A stretch of 64,000 bases of DNA from Lachnospiraceae bacterium (GCA_029008875.1 JAQXJP010000015.1:1-64000); one strand, 5' to 3'. Counted from the stretch's first letter, positions 17,501-25,998 are shown. The notes: generated by a model not told the origin, from the letters alone. Translations and numbers: made by a program.

Positions 17501-18099
17501 ATGTATTTGAGATGATTCAGGCGAGGTATGTGTACCACATGGAGCTGAACGATGCGTGTAAGCTGGCATTGCTCAAGTACCTTGCGGAATTAAAGAACAT
17601 CGACAACACGCAGTACGCCATCGAGGATGAACTTCTCGAGGAGTACACATGCCGCAACATGAATTTTGCCTTCTACAAGAAGTTGGACAAGCGGCTGGTG
17701 ATGAAATACCATTTTTACGACAAGGTATTCCTGGAATACCGGGCGAACCCCCGCAAGCATGTGGTGCTGCATTTCAGCAGGGATGAGGACGGGTCCGTGT
17801 TCTTGGCAGAGGATATGCCGGATGTATATTACGGCATTTTCGTTAAGTCCTTCGTCATGTTTTTCGGGGAGATGGTACAGTACTATATCTCGGAGGAATA
17901 CAAGGGTGAGGTCTCCGTCACGGAGAGCAACCGGATTATGAACAATGATGTGTATGGGGAGAAGGACGAAAGCCGTTACAACCTCATCAATCAGATGCTG
18001 ATTTCCACCACGCTGCAGGATGAGAATACGCTGTATCACAACATGAAGCAGTATGCGGGATATGAGCAGGTGACAGACACGATATTTAAACTGTTGTAG
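14557..18099 (+). CDS. Large uncharacterised protein, DUF5717-like, Ig-like N-terminus plus helical repeats
   Basis: This protein has 1180 residues. The N-terminus is basic (MRKRIRQLARGKFDYVKPEL). Two beta-rich Ig-like segments follow, at about 20-115 (FSQESIELEATENSEQSG, then GDFVIVCNQREYSLSFCVNI) and about 195-290 (beginning KIEQTELYFEDVTESRKEVL). From about 300 to 1080 the sequence is alpha-helical and Tyr-rich and resembles irregular TPR/SEL1-like solenoid repeats (for example MYVLMKAQVLIINRQRQEAEWIL). No signal peptide or membrane helix is visible. It resembles the DUF5717 family of Lachnospiraceae as I remember it. The GTG at 14557 is chosen because AGGGTGG lies 5 nt upstream; another GTG is 9 bp earlier. 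It leads a tight four-gene operon. Function is unknown; a scaffold or partner-binding role is inferred. Confidence 0.85.
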   Translation: MRKRIRQLARGKFDYVKPELTFSQESIELEATENSEQSGSFTITGDGRHGIRGVIYSTNPRMECLTPQFDGEECVIRYRFHGRGLAEGESQTGDFVIVCNQREYSLSFCVNISKQYMDSSIGQIKTLYDFSNLAKESWEEAFQLFYNKNFVNIIKPKEVKEAMIYRGIVSAKPSNNNLEEFLVGIRKKNPINFKIEQTELYFEDVTESRKEVLEIHKDNWGYLEIDVTSSEPFLCVSKEKITTDDFLGSTCLYEFYIDVEKLHAGRNFASLTFTGVKQSVTVSMEITNGLMGEQKKAYRAEINECKAGIMELYQAYRLKKIVTGVWANETIQILDHLQQMVPEEPMYVLMKAQVLIINRQRQEAEWILDDFKREWVDRKAPVWGYYLYVMTLMEREPSYVDRMTKEIELIFHENPDSVLLFWVLTFLQEEYYNNNAHKLKAIEYWVLKGCSSPYLYLEAYYLIWQDPYLLTKLGTFEIRILRWAVHHHAITKDIAVQIFQIVETTKGFDPVLYELLCAAYEVDQKPANIGMICSYLIKGQQYGREFHDWYVKGIELELRITGLYEAYLLSMDEREIFEVPKIIQMYFQYETALPYRKMAVLYNNIIAGKESNPEVYNKYRRVMGRFAMEQVEQQHMDDNLAVVYRDMLELGMVNEDIAHSLTRILFTHKLMITGGRMVRAIVYQHQLKDPQIVPITDNVAYFQLYTKEYAVVFEDEKGRRYVGNVDYQIDQLMDPNPYLGKCMELAPEELPYILAYFDTRKNYLTFTQEDRKYFGRVLFAKELSVQYQAEIIPEIIRFYQTCEYDGVIKEYLEQTDFDEMPTMVRRYMMELLVENHLFDKAYDMLMRYGIDQIGSAGKVALSSYLIKKYSAEEDEFLVSLVEQGFLANKYNDDMLSYLCRYYNGPTDTMLAVWKASSVFELATFELEERLLVQMLYSEKLRSETPEIFKSYYENGGRELVVLAYLSYRGHEFFRNEVSCEEYVFEMIQARYVYHMELNDACKLALLKYLAELKNIDNTQYAIEDELLEEYTCRNMNFAFYKKLDKRLVMKYHFYDKVFLEYRANPRKHVVLHFSRDEDGSVFLAEDMPDVYYGIFVKSFVMFFGEMVQYYISEEYKGEVSVTESNRIMNNDVYGEKDESRYNLINQMLISTTLQDENTLYHNMKQYAGYEQVTDTIFKLL

Positions 18100-18110
18100 G
18101 AAGGGATAGG

Positions 18111-19343
18111 ATGGAATCGAAAAGTCCGTTGTACATTGGCATTGATCTCAACGATCGGTTTGCCATGGTAAGCTTCTATCAACTGAATATGCAGGAGCCG
18201 GAGACCGTCAGCACGGTGGCGGGCAGTGAGAACTATACTATTCCCCTGGTGCTGGCCAAAAGGCGGGGGCTGGGACAGTGGTATTACGGGGAGGAAGCCA
18301 TGAAGATGGCGAAGACCAGCGAGGTCATCTGTGTGGATTCCCTGCTCCGGCGAGCGATTGACGGGGAGGCTATCAAGATCGAGGATGAGACCTTTGCCGC
18401 CGAGGACTTGCTTGGACTTTTTATCCAAAAACTGGTTCAGCTTCCGCAAAAACTGGGGAACACGGTGGGGTGTGACCGTCTGGTTTTGACCCTGGAGAGG
18501 CTGTCCCGGGAAAATATGGACCTGTTCTGGAGAATTGCCGCAAAGCTGGGTCTGGAGAGACAGCAGTTCATGGTGGTGGATCACAAGGAGAGTTTTTACT
18601 ACTTTGCACTGAATCAGAAGGAGGATCTGTGGTTCCACGATGTATATCTCTTCGAGTGCGATAACGACAGCATGTTCTATTATGCTTTAAAGCGCAATAC
18701 ACGGACGGTTCCACAGGTGGTCAGCATCACGGAGGGAAACCGGGTTCTGCTCAGCGAGGATAAGGACTCTTCCTTCCTCCACATTCAGCAGAGTGCTTTC
18801 GAAAATAAAATCATCTCTTCCGTCTACCTGGTGGGGGATGGGTTTGACGGCGGATGGATGAAGGAATCCCTGAACTTCCTCTGCAGGGGAAGACGAGCCT
18901 TTGTGGGCAAGAATCTCTACTCCAAGGGCGCCTGCTATGCGGCTGTGATCCGTGAGCAGGAGGATCGGTGGCCCTATATCTACATGGGCGAGAACGAGAT
19001 GAAGTTCAACATTTGTTTCAAGGTACATAACCGCGGAGAACTGGAGTTTTACACCCTGATCAGTGCCGGGAAAAACTGGTTTGAGACCAAGGGAGAGTGT
19101 GAGGTAATCCTGGCGGGGAACTCCCAGATTGAGTTTTGGAAACAACTTCCCTACAGCAGGGAGGCCCAGATTGAGACTTTGGAGCTGACGGATCTGCCCA
19201 AGAGACCGGATTGCACCACCAGACTTCGAATCACCGCACAGCCCATCGCAGATGACAAGGTGGTCATCGAGATCAAGGATCTGGGATTCGGAGAGATTAT
19301 GAAGGCCACGGAAAAGGTCTGGAAATATACGATGTCAATTTGA
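18111..19343 (+). CDS. Degenerate Hsp70/actin-like protein, DUF5716-like
   Basis: This 410-residue protein follows the order of an Hsp70 nucleotide-binding domain. YIGIDLNDRFAM (residues 7-18) stands where DnaK has its phosphate-1 loop. YTIPLVLAKRRGLGQWYYGEEA resembles the 'TPSVV...GEEA' segment. AEDLLGLFIQKLVQ and the RLSRENMDLFWRIAAKLGLE helix follow in the expected places. VYLVGDGFDGGWMKESL aligns with the adenosine-motif region. Key nucleotide residues are changed: the GGGT phosphate-2 loop is replaced by VYLFECDNDSMF, and GTT by NDR. No substrate-binding domain of DnaK type is present; the C-terminal ~120 residues look beta-rich. ATP binding may therefore be lost or altered. It lies 11 bp after the large protein and 10 bp before the TPR protein. 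The fold assignment is by eye. Confidence 0.75.
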   Translation: MESKSPLYIGIDLNDRFAMVSFYQLNMQEPETVSTVAGSENYTIPLVLAKRRGLGQWYYGEEAMKMAKTSEVICVDSLLRRAIDGEAIKIEDETFAAEDLLGLFIQKLVQLPQKLGNTVGCDRLVLTLERLSRENMDLFWRIAAKLGLERQQFMVVDHKESFYYFALNQKEDLWFHDVYLFECDNDSMFYYALKRNTRTVPQVVSITEGNRVLLSEDKDSSFLHIQQSAFENKIISSVYLVGDGFDGGWMKESLNFLCRGRRAFVGKNLYSKGACYAAVIREQEDRWPYIYMGENEMKFNICFKVHNRGELEFYTLISAGKNWFETKGECEVILAGNSQIEFWKQLPYSREAQIETLELTDLPKRPDCTTRLRITAQPIADDKVVIEIKDLGFGEIMKATEKVWKYTMSI

Positions 19344-19353
19344 GGAGGCTGCA

Positions 19354-20193
19354 ATGGGAGAATTGTTATTGTGTAGAGAATCGATTGCGGCAATGCCTTT
19401 TTATGTGGAAGGAATCTCCATCAATCTGTATTCTCTGGAGGAATTGAGTTATTACATTGCCAACAATACCTATCTGTTGGAACCGGATTTCATGTCGGAG
19501 GAACTGTGCACCTGGATTGATAAGGAGTTGAAACGCACGAATCTGGCGGACAAATTGCGGGATATGATACGGGAACAAGTAAAGCTGGCCACGTTTGTGG
19601 AGTTGATTTTGAAGGAGACCGGCTATTGTACCGGGCAGGAAATTATCAACATCTGCGCCGCTATCTCGGATATGGAGGAACGCTCCGATTTTGAATGCAA
19701 CAAAATCCGGGCGGACCGCCTGATGGAGAGGGACAAGATACTGGCTGCAATCTATGAGTATAAGCGGCTGCTGGGCACGGAGGATGCCAAACAGGAGGAT
19801 CCGGAGGTGGTTGGCAACATCTGGCACAATCTGGGTACGGCGTATGCCAGGTTGTATATGTTCGATGGGGCCATTGAATGCTATCACATTGCCTATTCCC
19901 TGAATCAAAATCCGGAGTCCAGGAAGGGAGAGCTGATGGCGTACCGGTGTAAGAGGGACGAGAGCGACTTCATTCGCGTAGCCATGGAGTACGGTCTGGA
20001 TGACAATGAGATGCAGCAACTGCGCAATGAGTTAACCATGGTCAGCCGCAGCGAGCGGATGCAGGAGTTTGAGGCCCAATTGGAAGAGATTGCTCGATTG
20101 CCGGAGCAGGGAGAAAAGGAAAAGTATAAGCAGGAGATTCAGGCAATCATACAGAACTGGAAAGACGGATACCGGCGTCTTTGCCGCGTATAG
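19354..20193 (+). CDS. TPR-like helical protein of unknown function
   Basis: This 279-residue soluble protein is mostly alpha-helical. Residues about 140-205 form a recognisable TPR pair, with EVVGNIWHNLGTAYARLYMF then DGAIECYHIAYSLNQNPESR and the preceding helix RDKILAAIYEYKRLL. The N-terminal part is acidic and carries no motif that I recognise. The C-terminal ~50 residues (ERMQEFEAQLEEIARLPEQG onward) are predicted coiled coil. The gene starts 10 bp after the Hsp70-like gene, behind a GAGGAGG ribosome binding site, and its end nearly touches the next gene. A TPR protein next to an Hsp70-like protein suggests a co-chaperone-like partner, which is inference. Confidence 0.8.
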   Translation: MGELLLCRESIAAMPFYVEGISINLYSLEELSYYIANNTYLLEPDFMSEELCTWIDKELKRTNLADKLRDMIREQVKLATFVELILKETGYCTGQEIINICAAISDMEERSDFECNKIRADRLMERDKILAAIYEYKRLLGTEDAKQEDPEVVGNIWHNLGTAYARLYMFDGAIECYHIAYSLNQNPESRKGELMAYRCKRDESDFIRVAMEYGLDDNEMQQLRNELTMVSRSERMQEFEAQLEEIARLPEQGEKEKYKQEIQAIIQNWKDGYRRLCRV

Positions 20194-20201
20194 AGGTTAG
20201 A

Positions 20202-21407
20202 ATGTTATTTGATTTTTTTCGAAAAAGAAAAACCTATATTGAGGATTACGAGGAGGAAAGGGCTCAGAGAAACGGCTATGCGCCCCTGGTGCCGGAGGAG
20301 GACCCGGAGGTGGTCAGGAAGCGGGAAATCGCGATGGCGGCCAGCCGCAAGCATACGGCGGTGCAGCGATGCGAGGAACTGATTGACGCCGTCCGTGTGC
20401 TGGACGACCTCAAGTCGGAGTACCAGCTGGTTACCGCCTATCTCAATGATATTCAGAAAATCGAGGAGATGGACCCGAGGCAGAGGGAGCCCATCACGGA
20501 GGCAGCTCGCCAGATCGGTAAACTGGACACCGCCCGCAATCAGTTCCTCAACAAGGAGCATACCTTGTCGGATTATCAGTATGCGCAATTCCAGGAGGAA
20601 GAGCGGGATATGCCGGGAATCATCCGGCGCTTCCAGTCCAACGAGGCTTATCTGGAGGCCATCCAAAAGGATATGCGTCTGTTGGAGGGGGAGAAAGTCG
20701 AGTGGGAGATGTTGAAGGAGGACCAGTTGGAGGAGCAAAAGACCCTGCGGCGGATGTCGGTGGGAGTATTGATTCTCGCGGCGGGGGTGGTACTTCTCTT
20801 GACACTCCTGTACTTTGTCATGGAGATGGACACCCAGCTCTACATGCTGATTGTTGCTTTTCTGGTGGTGCTGTATTCCTCCTACGCAATCATCCGATAC
20901 CAGGAGTCCAACAGGGAGATTAAGAAGAGTGAGATCAATCGGAATCAGGCAATCTCTCTGGAAAACCATGTCAAGATCAAGTATGTAACCATCAAAAATG
21001 CGGTGGACTACACCTGCACCAAGTACAAGGTGACAAATTCCAGGGAACTGATCTACAATTTTGAGCAGTATCAGGAGATGCTCAAGGAGAAACAACGCTT
21101 TCGGCAGACCAGCGACGATTTGATCTATTACAGTGAGCGCCTTGTGCGCCTTCTGGAGAATGAGAATATGTATGATTCCAGAATCTGGCTTCACTATATC
21201 AGCGCCCTGATGGAGCCCAAGGAAATGGTGGAATTGAAGCACAGCATGCTCACTAGGAGACAGCAGGTCCGCTCCCAGATTGAGAATCAGATGGAGACGG
21301 TCAAACAGCTTCGGGAGGAGATAGCTGGGTATGTTTATGAGTCGGGGGCGGATATGAAGCAGGTGGCGCAGGTGCTCAGGCAAATAGATGCACTGAACAT
21401 ATTATAA
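20202..21407 (+). CDS. Coiled-coil protein with two central membrane helices, unknown function
   Basis: This 401-residue protein begins MLFDFFRKRKTYIEDYEEER. Residues about 55-180 are charged coiled coil. Two adjacent hydrophobic segments follow (VGVLILAAGVVLLLTLLYFV near 190 and LYMLIVAFLVVLYSSYAII near 215), and then about 170 residues of further coiled coil. Both ends are expected in the cytoplasm, with a hairpin in the membrane. It is the last gene of the four-gene operon and may tether the complex to the membrane. The ATG at 20202 with AGAGG 5 nt upstream is preferred over an upstream TTG. I do not recognise a named family. Confidence 0.8.
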   Translation: MLFDFFRKRKTYIEDYEEERAQRNGYAPLVPEEDPEVVRKREIAMAASRKHTAVQRCEELIDAVRVLDDLKSEYQLVTAYLNDIQKIEEMDPRQREPITEAARQIGKLDTARNQFLNKEHTLSDYQYAQFQEEERDMPGIIRRFQSNEAYLEAIQKDMRLLEGEKVEWEMLKEDQLEEQKTLRRMSVGVLILAAGVVLLLTLLYFVMEMDTQLYMLIVAFLVVLYSSYAIIRYQESNREIKKSEINRNQAISLENHVKIKYVTIKNAVDYTCTKYKVTNSRELIYNFEQYQEMLKEKQRFRQTSDDLIYYSERLVRLLENENMYDSRIWLHYISALMEPKEMVELKHSMLTRRQQVRSQIENQMETVKQLREEIAGYVYESGADMKQVAQVLRQIDALNIL

Positions 21408-21436
21408 TTACAGTGTTTTTCGGACAAAATCCTGTG

Positions 21437-21465
21437 TTGACACCACATATTCATTTTCATATAAT
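21437..21465 (+). promoter_or_regulatory. Consensus sigma-A promoter of gltX
   Basis: TTGACA (21437-21442), a 17-bp spacer and TATAAT (21460-21465) match the consensus perfectly, 44 bp upstream of the gltX start codon. It should give strong constitutive expression of gltX. Confidence 0.9.
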
Positions 21466-21509
21466 TGACAGGACGGATGCATAAAAATCCGCAGGAAAGA
21501 GGAGATATT

Positions 21510-22961
21510 ATGAGCAAGGTTAGAACAAGATTTGCTCCCAGCCCGACGGGAAGAATGCACGTGGGCAATTTGCGTACCGCATTGTACGCATACCTGCTGG
21601 CAAAGCACGAGGGCGGAGATTTCATATTGAGGATTGAGGACACCGACCAGGAACGTCTTGTGGAGGGCGCCGTGGACATTATCTACCGCACTATGGAGAA
21701 AACCGGATTGATTCATGACGAGGGGCCGGACAAGGACGGCGGTTGCGGACCCTATGTGCAGAGCGAGCGCCAGGCAAGCGGCATCTATCTGGAGTACGCA
21801 AAGAAATTGATTGAAAAAGGGGAGGCATATTACTGCTTCTGCGATAAGGAACGCCTGGAGGGTCTTCGTACCAGCGTGGCAGGGAAAGAGATTTCCGTGT
21901 ATGACAAGCATTGCCTCCATCTGTCCAAGGAAGAGGTGGAAGCCAACCTGGCAGCCGGAAAACCTTACGTCATTCGTCAGAACAACCCCACGGAGGGTAC
22001 CACATCCTTCGAGGATGAGATTTACGGCACCATCACGGTGGATAATGCGGAACTCGACGATATGATTTTGATTAAGTCGGACGGCTTTCCAACCTACAAT
22101 TTTGCCAATGTTGTGGACGATCATTTGATGGGAATCACACATGTGGTCCGGGGCAATGAATATCTGTCATCTTCCCCCAAGTATAACCGCCTGTACGAGG
22201 CCTTCGGGTGGGAGGTTCCCACCTATGTGCACTGCCCGTTGATTACGGACGAGGAGCACAACAAACTGTCCAAGAGAAGCGGACATTCCTCCTTCGAGGA
22301 TTTGCTTGAGCAGGGATTTTTGACAGAGGCGGTTGTGAATTTCGTAGCGCTTCTGGGCTGGTCCCCATCCGATAATCAGGAGATCATGAGCCTGGAGGAA
22401 CTGGTGGAGAAATTCGATTACCACCATATGAGCAAATCCCCCGCGGTATTTGATTACACAAAGCTGAAGTGGATGAACGGCGAGTACATTAAGAAGATGG
22501 ATTTCGACTCCTTCTACGAGATGGCAGAGCCCTATATCAAAGAGGTGGTGACCAAGGATTACGACCTGCGCAAGATCGCAAGAATGGTGCAATCCCGAAT
22601 TGAAATCTTCCCGGATATCAAGGAGCACATCGACTTCTTCCAGGAACTTCCGGAGTATGATGTGTCCATGTATACCCACAAGAAGATGAAGACCAACGAG
22701 GAGACCTCCCTGGAGGTGTTGACCGAGGTTCTTCCGCTTCTGGAAGCCCAGGAGGATTACAGCAACGACGCTCTCTATGCCACACTCTGTGACTATGTTG
22801 CCGAGAAGGGGGTCAAGAACGGTTACGTTATGTGGCCAATCCGCACCGCGGTATCCGGCAAACAGATGACTCCGGGCGGTGCGACGGAGCTGATGGAAGT
22901 GTTCGGTAAGGAAGAGTCCCTGGCCCGCATTCGCAAGGGCATCCAGCTTTTGTCCAAGTAA
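21510..22961 (+). CDS. gltX: Glutamyl-tRNA synthetase
   Basis: This 483-residue class I synthetase has the HIGH-equivalent motif [11 protein letters not shown] (residues 10-20) and the KMSKS-equivalent KLSKR (252-256). The anticodon-binding helical domain occupies the last ~150 residues. It attaches glutamate to tRNA-Glu, and in Gram-positive bacteria usually also to tRNA-Gln for later amidation; the latter is family knowledge, not visible here. The ATG at 21510 follows AGAGGAG by 7 nt. The gene has its own consensus promoter. The helicase gene follows 37 bp later with no terminator between, so it may be co-transcribed. Confidence 0.97.
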   Translation: MSKVRTRFAPSPTGRMHVGNLRTALYAYLLAKHEGGDFILRIEDTDQERLVEGAVDIIYRTMEKTGLIHDEGPDKDGGCGPYVQSERQASGIYLEYAKKLIEKGEAYYCFCDKERLEGLRTSVAGKEISVYDKHCLHLSKEEVEANLAAGKPYVIRQNNPTEGTTSFEDEIYGTITVDNAELDDMILIKSDGFPTYNFANVVDDHLMGITHVVRGNEYLSSSPKYNRLYEAFGWEVPTYVHCPLITDEEHNKLSKRSGHSSFEDLLEQGFLTEAVVNFVALLGWSPSDNQEIMSLEELVEKFDYHHMSKSPAVFDYTKLKWMNGEYIKKMDFDSFYEMAEPYIKEVVTKDYDLRKIARMVQSRIEIFPDIKEHIDFFQELPEYDVSMYTHKKMKTNEETSLEVLTEVLPLLEAQEDYSNDALYATLCDYVAEKGVKNGYVMWPIRTAVSGKQMTPGGATELMEVFGKEESLARIRKGIQLLSK

Positions 22962-22998
22962 TTTCTTTTTTTCATTGTCCATACATGGAGGTTATTCC

Positions 22999-24906
22999 AT
23001 GGAATATAACAAGTCTCAAGCGTTGGCCATCCAGCATAAGGATGGCCCGATGCTTGTCCTGGCAGGGCCGGGTTCCGGTAAGACTGCCGTTATCACCAAG
23101 CGTGTTAAAAACTTAATCACCGAGTACCATGTGGATCCCGGAGCCATACTTGTCATCACCTTTACAAAGGCAGCCGCCATGGAGATGAAGCAGCGATTTT
23201 TCGCCATGGCGGGACCGAATCAGGCACATGTGACGTTTGGAACCTTTCACGCCGTATTTTTTACGGTGTTGAAGCTGGCGTACCACTATGAGAGCAGCAA
23301 TATCATTTCCGAGGAACAGAAATTCAAGCTGATGCGGGAGATTATTTCCCATCACCATCTGGAGTATCGGGATGAAAATGAATTGATTACCAATCTGCTG
23401 GGGGAAATCTCCAAGATTAAAAATGACAGGATACCCATCGAGCATTTCTACTCCGGCCAGTGTGGGGAGGAGATTTTCCGAGACATCTATAAGGAGTACC
23501 AAAAGAGGTTGAAGAGAGCAAGGTTGATCGATTTCGACGATATGCTGCTGTACACCTACGAGCTGTTCTGTGAGCGGCCGGATATCCTGGAGGCTTGGCA
23601 GAAAAAGTATCGGTATATCATGATTGATGAGTTTCAGGATATCAATCAAATTCAGTTTGATATCGTGCGTCAGATGGCGGCCCCCTTGAACAATCTGTTT
23701 GTGGTGGGGGATGACGACCAGTCCATATACCGCTTTCGAGGGTCCAAGCCGGAGCTGATGCTGGCGTTTCGCAAATCCTACCCGGATGCCAAGCAGGTGC
23801 TTTTGGATATCAATTACCGTTGCGATGAACGGATACTGGCGGATGCACTGCACCTGATCGCCCACAATAAGACTCGGTTTGACAAGAAAATTGTGGCTTT
23901 TTCCAAGGGGGAGGAAGATGAAACATTGCAACATCCTTCCGGAGATGGAGAAGGAAACCTTTCCGGTGTCCGCTATCTGGGGTACGAAAATCAGCGGGCC
24001 CAGAATGATGCCATCGTCCGGGAAATCAAAGCTCTGGTGGAAAAGGGAAGCCACTATGAGGATTTCGCTATCTTGTTTCGCACCAACACCCAGCCCCGGA
24101 TTTTGACGGAGCAGCTCATGGATGAAAATATCCCTTTTCGCATGCGGGACCACATTCCCAGCCTGTATGAGCACTGGATTGCGAAGGATATCTTTACCTA
24201 CCTGCGGATTGCCGGGGGAAGCAGGGAGAGAACCGATTTCTTGCAGATTATGAATCGGCCGAAGCGCTATATCGGCAGGGACAGCCTATGCGAGCCACAG
24301 GTGGCATTCGACGAGTGGATCAAACTCTACGAGGAGCAGCCCTGGATCGGAGAGCGAATCGAAAAACTGTGGTACGATGTGAAGTTGCTGTCCAGGATGA
24401 GCCCTTACGCGGCAATCAACTATATACGGAGGGGGATTGGGTACGACGATTACCTGAAGGAGTACTCCGACTATCACAACCTGAACCCGGAGGATCTGCT
24501 TGACATTCTGGAAGAACTTCAGGCCACCTCCAAAGGGTATCAGAACTATGACGAGTGGTTTTTGCATATCCGGGAATACTCCGACCGGATGAAGGAGCAG
24601 GAGAGAGCGCGCAGCAAAATGACCAATGCCATCACCCTCGCAACCCTACACAGCGCCAAGGGCCTGGAATTTGAGAATGTCTATATCATCGATGCCAACG
24701 AGGGCATCATGCCGTATAAAAAGGCAGTTTTGGAACAAGATATTGAGGAGGAGCGGCGTCTGTTCTATGTGGGGATGACCAGGGCCAAGAAGAACCTGTG
24801 CATCTGCTACACTTCCTCGGTGAACGACAAAGCCATGGAACCCTCCAGATTTCTGGCGGAGGCGAAGGGCGAAACTGTGGGGCAGAAGATAAATACATTC
24901 GAATAA
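22999..24906 (+). CDS. UvrD/PcrA/Rep-family ATP-dependent DNA helicase
   Basis: This 635-residue superfamily 1A helicase has all motifs in order: Walker A AGPGSGKT (about residues 22-29), motif Ia TFTKAAAMEM, motif II DEFQDINQ, motif III GDDDQSIYRFRGS, motif IV NYRCD, motif V TLHSAKGLEF and motif VI RRLFYVGMTRAKK. It is about 100 residues shorter than typical PcrA and lacks the long C-terminal tail, so it is a compact UvrD-like helicase rather than PcrA itself. It probably unwinds DNA in repair or recombination. The ATG at 22999 is preceded by TGGAGG at 7 nt; a TTG codon 24 bp upstream is less likely. Confidence 0.92.
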   Translation: MEYNKSQALAIQHKDGPMLVLAGPGSGKTAVITKRVKNLITEYHVDPGAILVITFTKAAAMEMKQRFFAMAGPNQAHVTFGTFHAVFFTVLKLAYHYESSNIISEEQKFKLMREIISHHHLEYRDENELITNLLGEISKIKNDRIPIEHFYSGQCGEEIFRDIYKEYQKRLKRARLIDFDDMLLYTYELFCERPDILEAWQKKYRYIMIDEFQDINQIQFDIVRQMAAPLNNLFVVGDDDQSIYRFRGSKPELMLAFRKSYPDAKQVLLDINYRCDERILADALHLIAHNKTRFDKKIVAFSKGEEDETLQHPSGDGEGNLSGVRYLGYENQRAQNDAIVREIKALVEKGSHYEDFAILFRTNTQPRILTEQLMDENIPFRMRDHIPSLYEHWIAKDIFTYLRIAGGSRERTDFLQIMNRPKRYIGRDSLCEPQVAFDEWIKLYEEQPWIGERIEKLWYDVKLLSRMSPYAAINYIRRGIGYDDYLKEYSDYHNLNPEDLLDILEELQATSKGYQNYDEWFLHIREYSDRMKEQERARSKMTNAITLATLHSAKGLEFENVYIIDANEGIMPYKKAVLEQDIEEERRLFYVGMTRAKKNLCICYTSSVNDKAMEPSRFLAEAKGETVGQKINTFE

Positions 24907-24935
24907 TCAATCTTTATCATGAGAAAGAGGATTTT

Positions 24936-24974
24936 ATGTGGCAGTTGTTTGGAAGAAAAAGGAGGACCAGATAA
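24936..24974 (+). CDS. Possible 12-residue leader peptide
   Basis: An ATG at 24936 behind AAAGAGG encodes MWQLFGRKRRTR and then stops at 24972-24974. The codons AGG AGG of this peptide are also the ribosome binding site of the following lipoprotein, and its stop codon touches an in-frame ATG of the lipoprotein gene (TAAATG). Such an overlap would couple translation. The peptide is too short to judge by coding statistics, so this is a candidate only. Confidence 0.25.
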   Translation: MWQLFGRKRRTR

Positions 24975-24989
24975 ATGAGGAGAGTCATT

Positions 24990-25988
24990 ATGAGAAAAAT
25001 CAGTTGTTTGGTTTCAGTGTTGGTTGTTCTCGGATTATGCGCATGTGGCAATAAAGAGGATTCCATGGCGCCCGTAGATGCAACAGGGAATTCAGCTGTG
25101 CAAATAGAAGAGACTGCTTCTGACACTGAAACGGAAACAAATAGCATTAAAACGACTGAAAATAATGAGGATAGGAAAGAGGAAAATAGCGATAATGCTG
25201 ATAATTTTTTATCCATCGTAAAGGTTAAAATCAACCCGGAAATGGATATTTATCTTGATTCCTTCAAGAACATAATATACGTGGAGTATGTTAACGATGA
25301 TGCAAGAAAATTGGCGGAGGCTATATCTGATAGTGGAGAAGCGCTGGTGGGAAGACCATTTCTGGCCGGACTGGAAATCGTTCTTAACAGTGCAATAGAC
25401 AGCGGTTACTTAAAAGAAAAAGCAGATGTAGACATTTCACTTGATGAAATCAGTATCAATTATGAAGCAGATTATGAGAAGGTTCTGGAAGGCGTTGATG
25501 ATGTAGTTCAAAATGTAATATCAGAAAAGGATATGGATTTTCATTGTAACGTAACCAGTGAGGATTATCGTGTACGCGATGACAGGGAGGAACCCGTTGA
25601 TGTGATGCTTGAGCCGGGCAACAAGTCAGACCCCGAGCCGGACCGTGAGTCAAATCGTGAGCCAAACCAGAATGGAAATACCATCTGTCAAGAGTGTAAT
25701 GGTACGGGAACAGTCGTGGTTGTGGAGGAACGTGTTGAAAAGGTATACAATGGAACACCGTGTCGTATTTGTAATGATGTAGGTACGGTGGACGATGGAA
25801 TGCATGGCGGTAAGAGAGCGGAATGTGGAGAATGTCGGGGCTTTGGCGCAAGCCATAGTGTTGGTGATGTCGATGACAATTCTGCTGGGTTTAATGGTGA
25901 CTACAGGGGTTATGCATTCGATGAAAAAACAGTAATGGAAGAACATTCTGAAACATGTCACGCCTGCGGAGGTCGCGGTTTCTACTAA
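24990..25988 (+). CDS. Lipoprotein with four DnaJ-like Cys-rich zinc-finger motifs
   Basis: This 332-residue protein starts with a lipoprotein signal (MRKISCLVSVLVVLGLCAC; lipidation probably at Cys19), so it is anchored outside the membrane. A Thr/Glu/Asn-rich linker (about 20-70) leads to a small alpha/beta domain (about 75-190). The C-terminal part contains four motifs of the DnaJ zinc-finger type: CQECNGTG, CRICNDVG, CGECRGFG and CHACGGRG. There is no J domain. In DnaJ such motifs bind two Zn ions and act on unfolded protein; seeing them on the cell surface is unusual. An alternative ATG at 24975 exists (MRRVIMRK...). Base composition is more AT-rich than neighbours, which hints at later acquisition. 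A bidirectional terminator follows. Confidence 0.8.
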   Translation: MRKISCLVSVLVVLGLCACGNKEDSMAPVDATGNSAVQIEETASDTETETNSIKTTENNEDRKEENSDNADNFLSIVKVKINPEMDIYLDSFKNIIYVEYVNDDARKLAEAISDSGEALVGRPFLAGLEIVLNSAIDSGYLKEKADVDISLDEISINYEADYEKVLEGVDDVVQNVISEKDMDFHCNVTSEDYRVRDDREEPVDVMLEPGNKSDPEPDRESNREPNQNGNTICQECNGTGTVVVVEERVEKVYNGTPCRICNDVGTVDDGMHGGKRAECGECRGFGASHSVGDVDDNSAGFNGDYRGYAFDEKTVMEEHSETCHACGGRGFY

Positions 25989-25998
25989 AAGTGGGATA

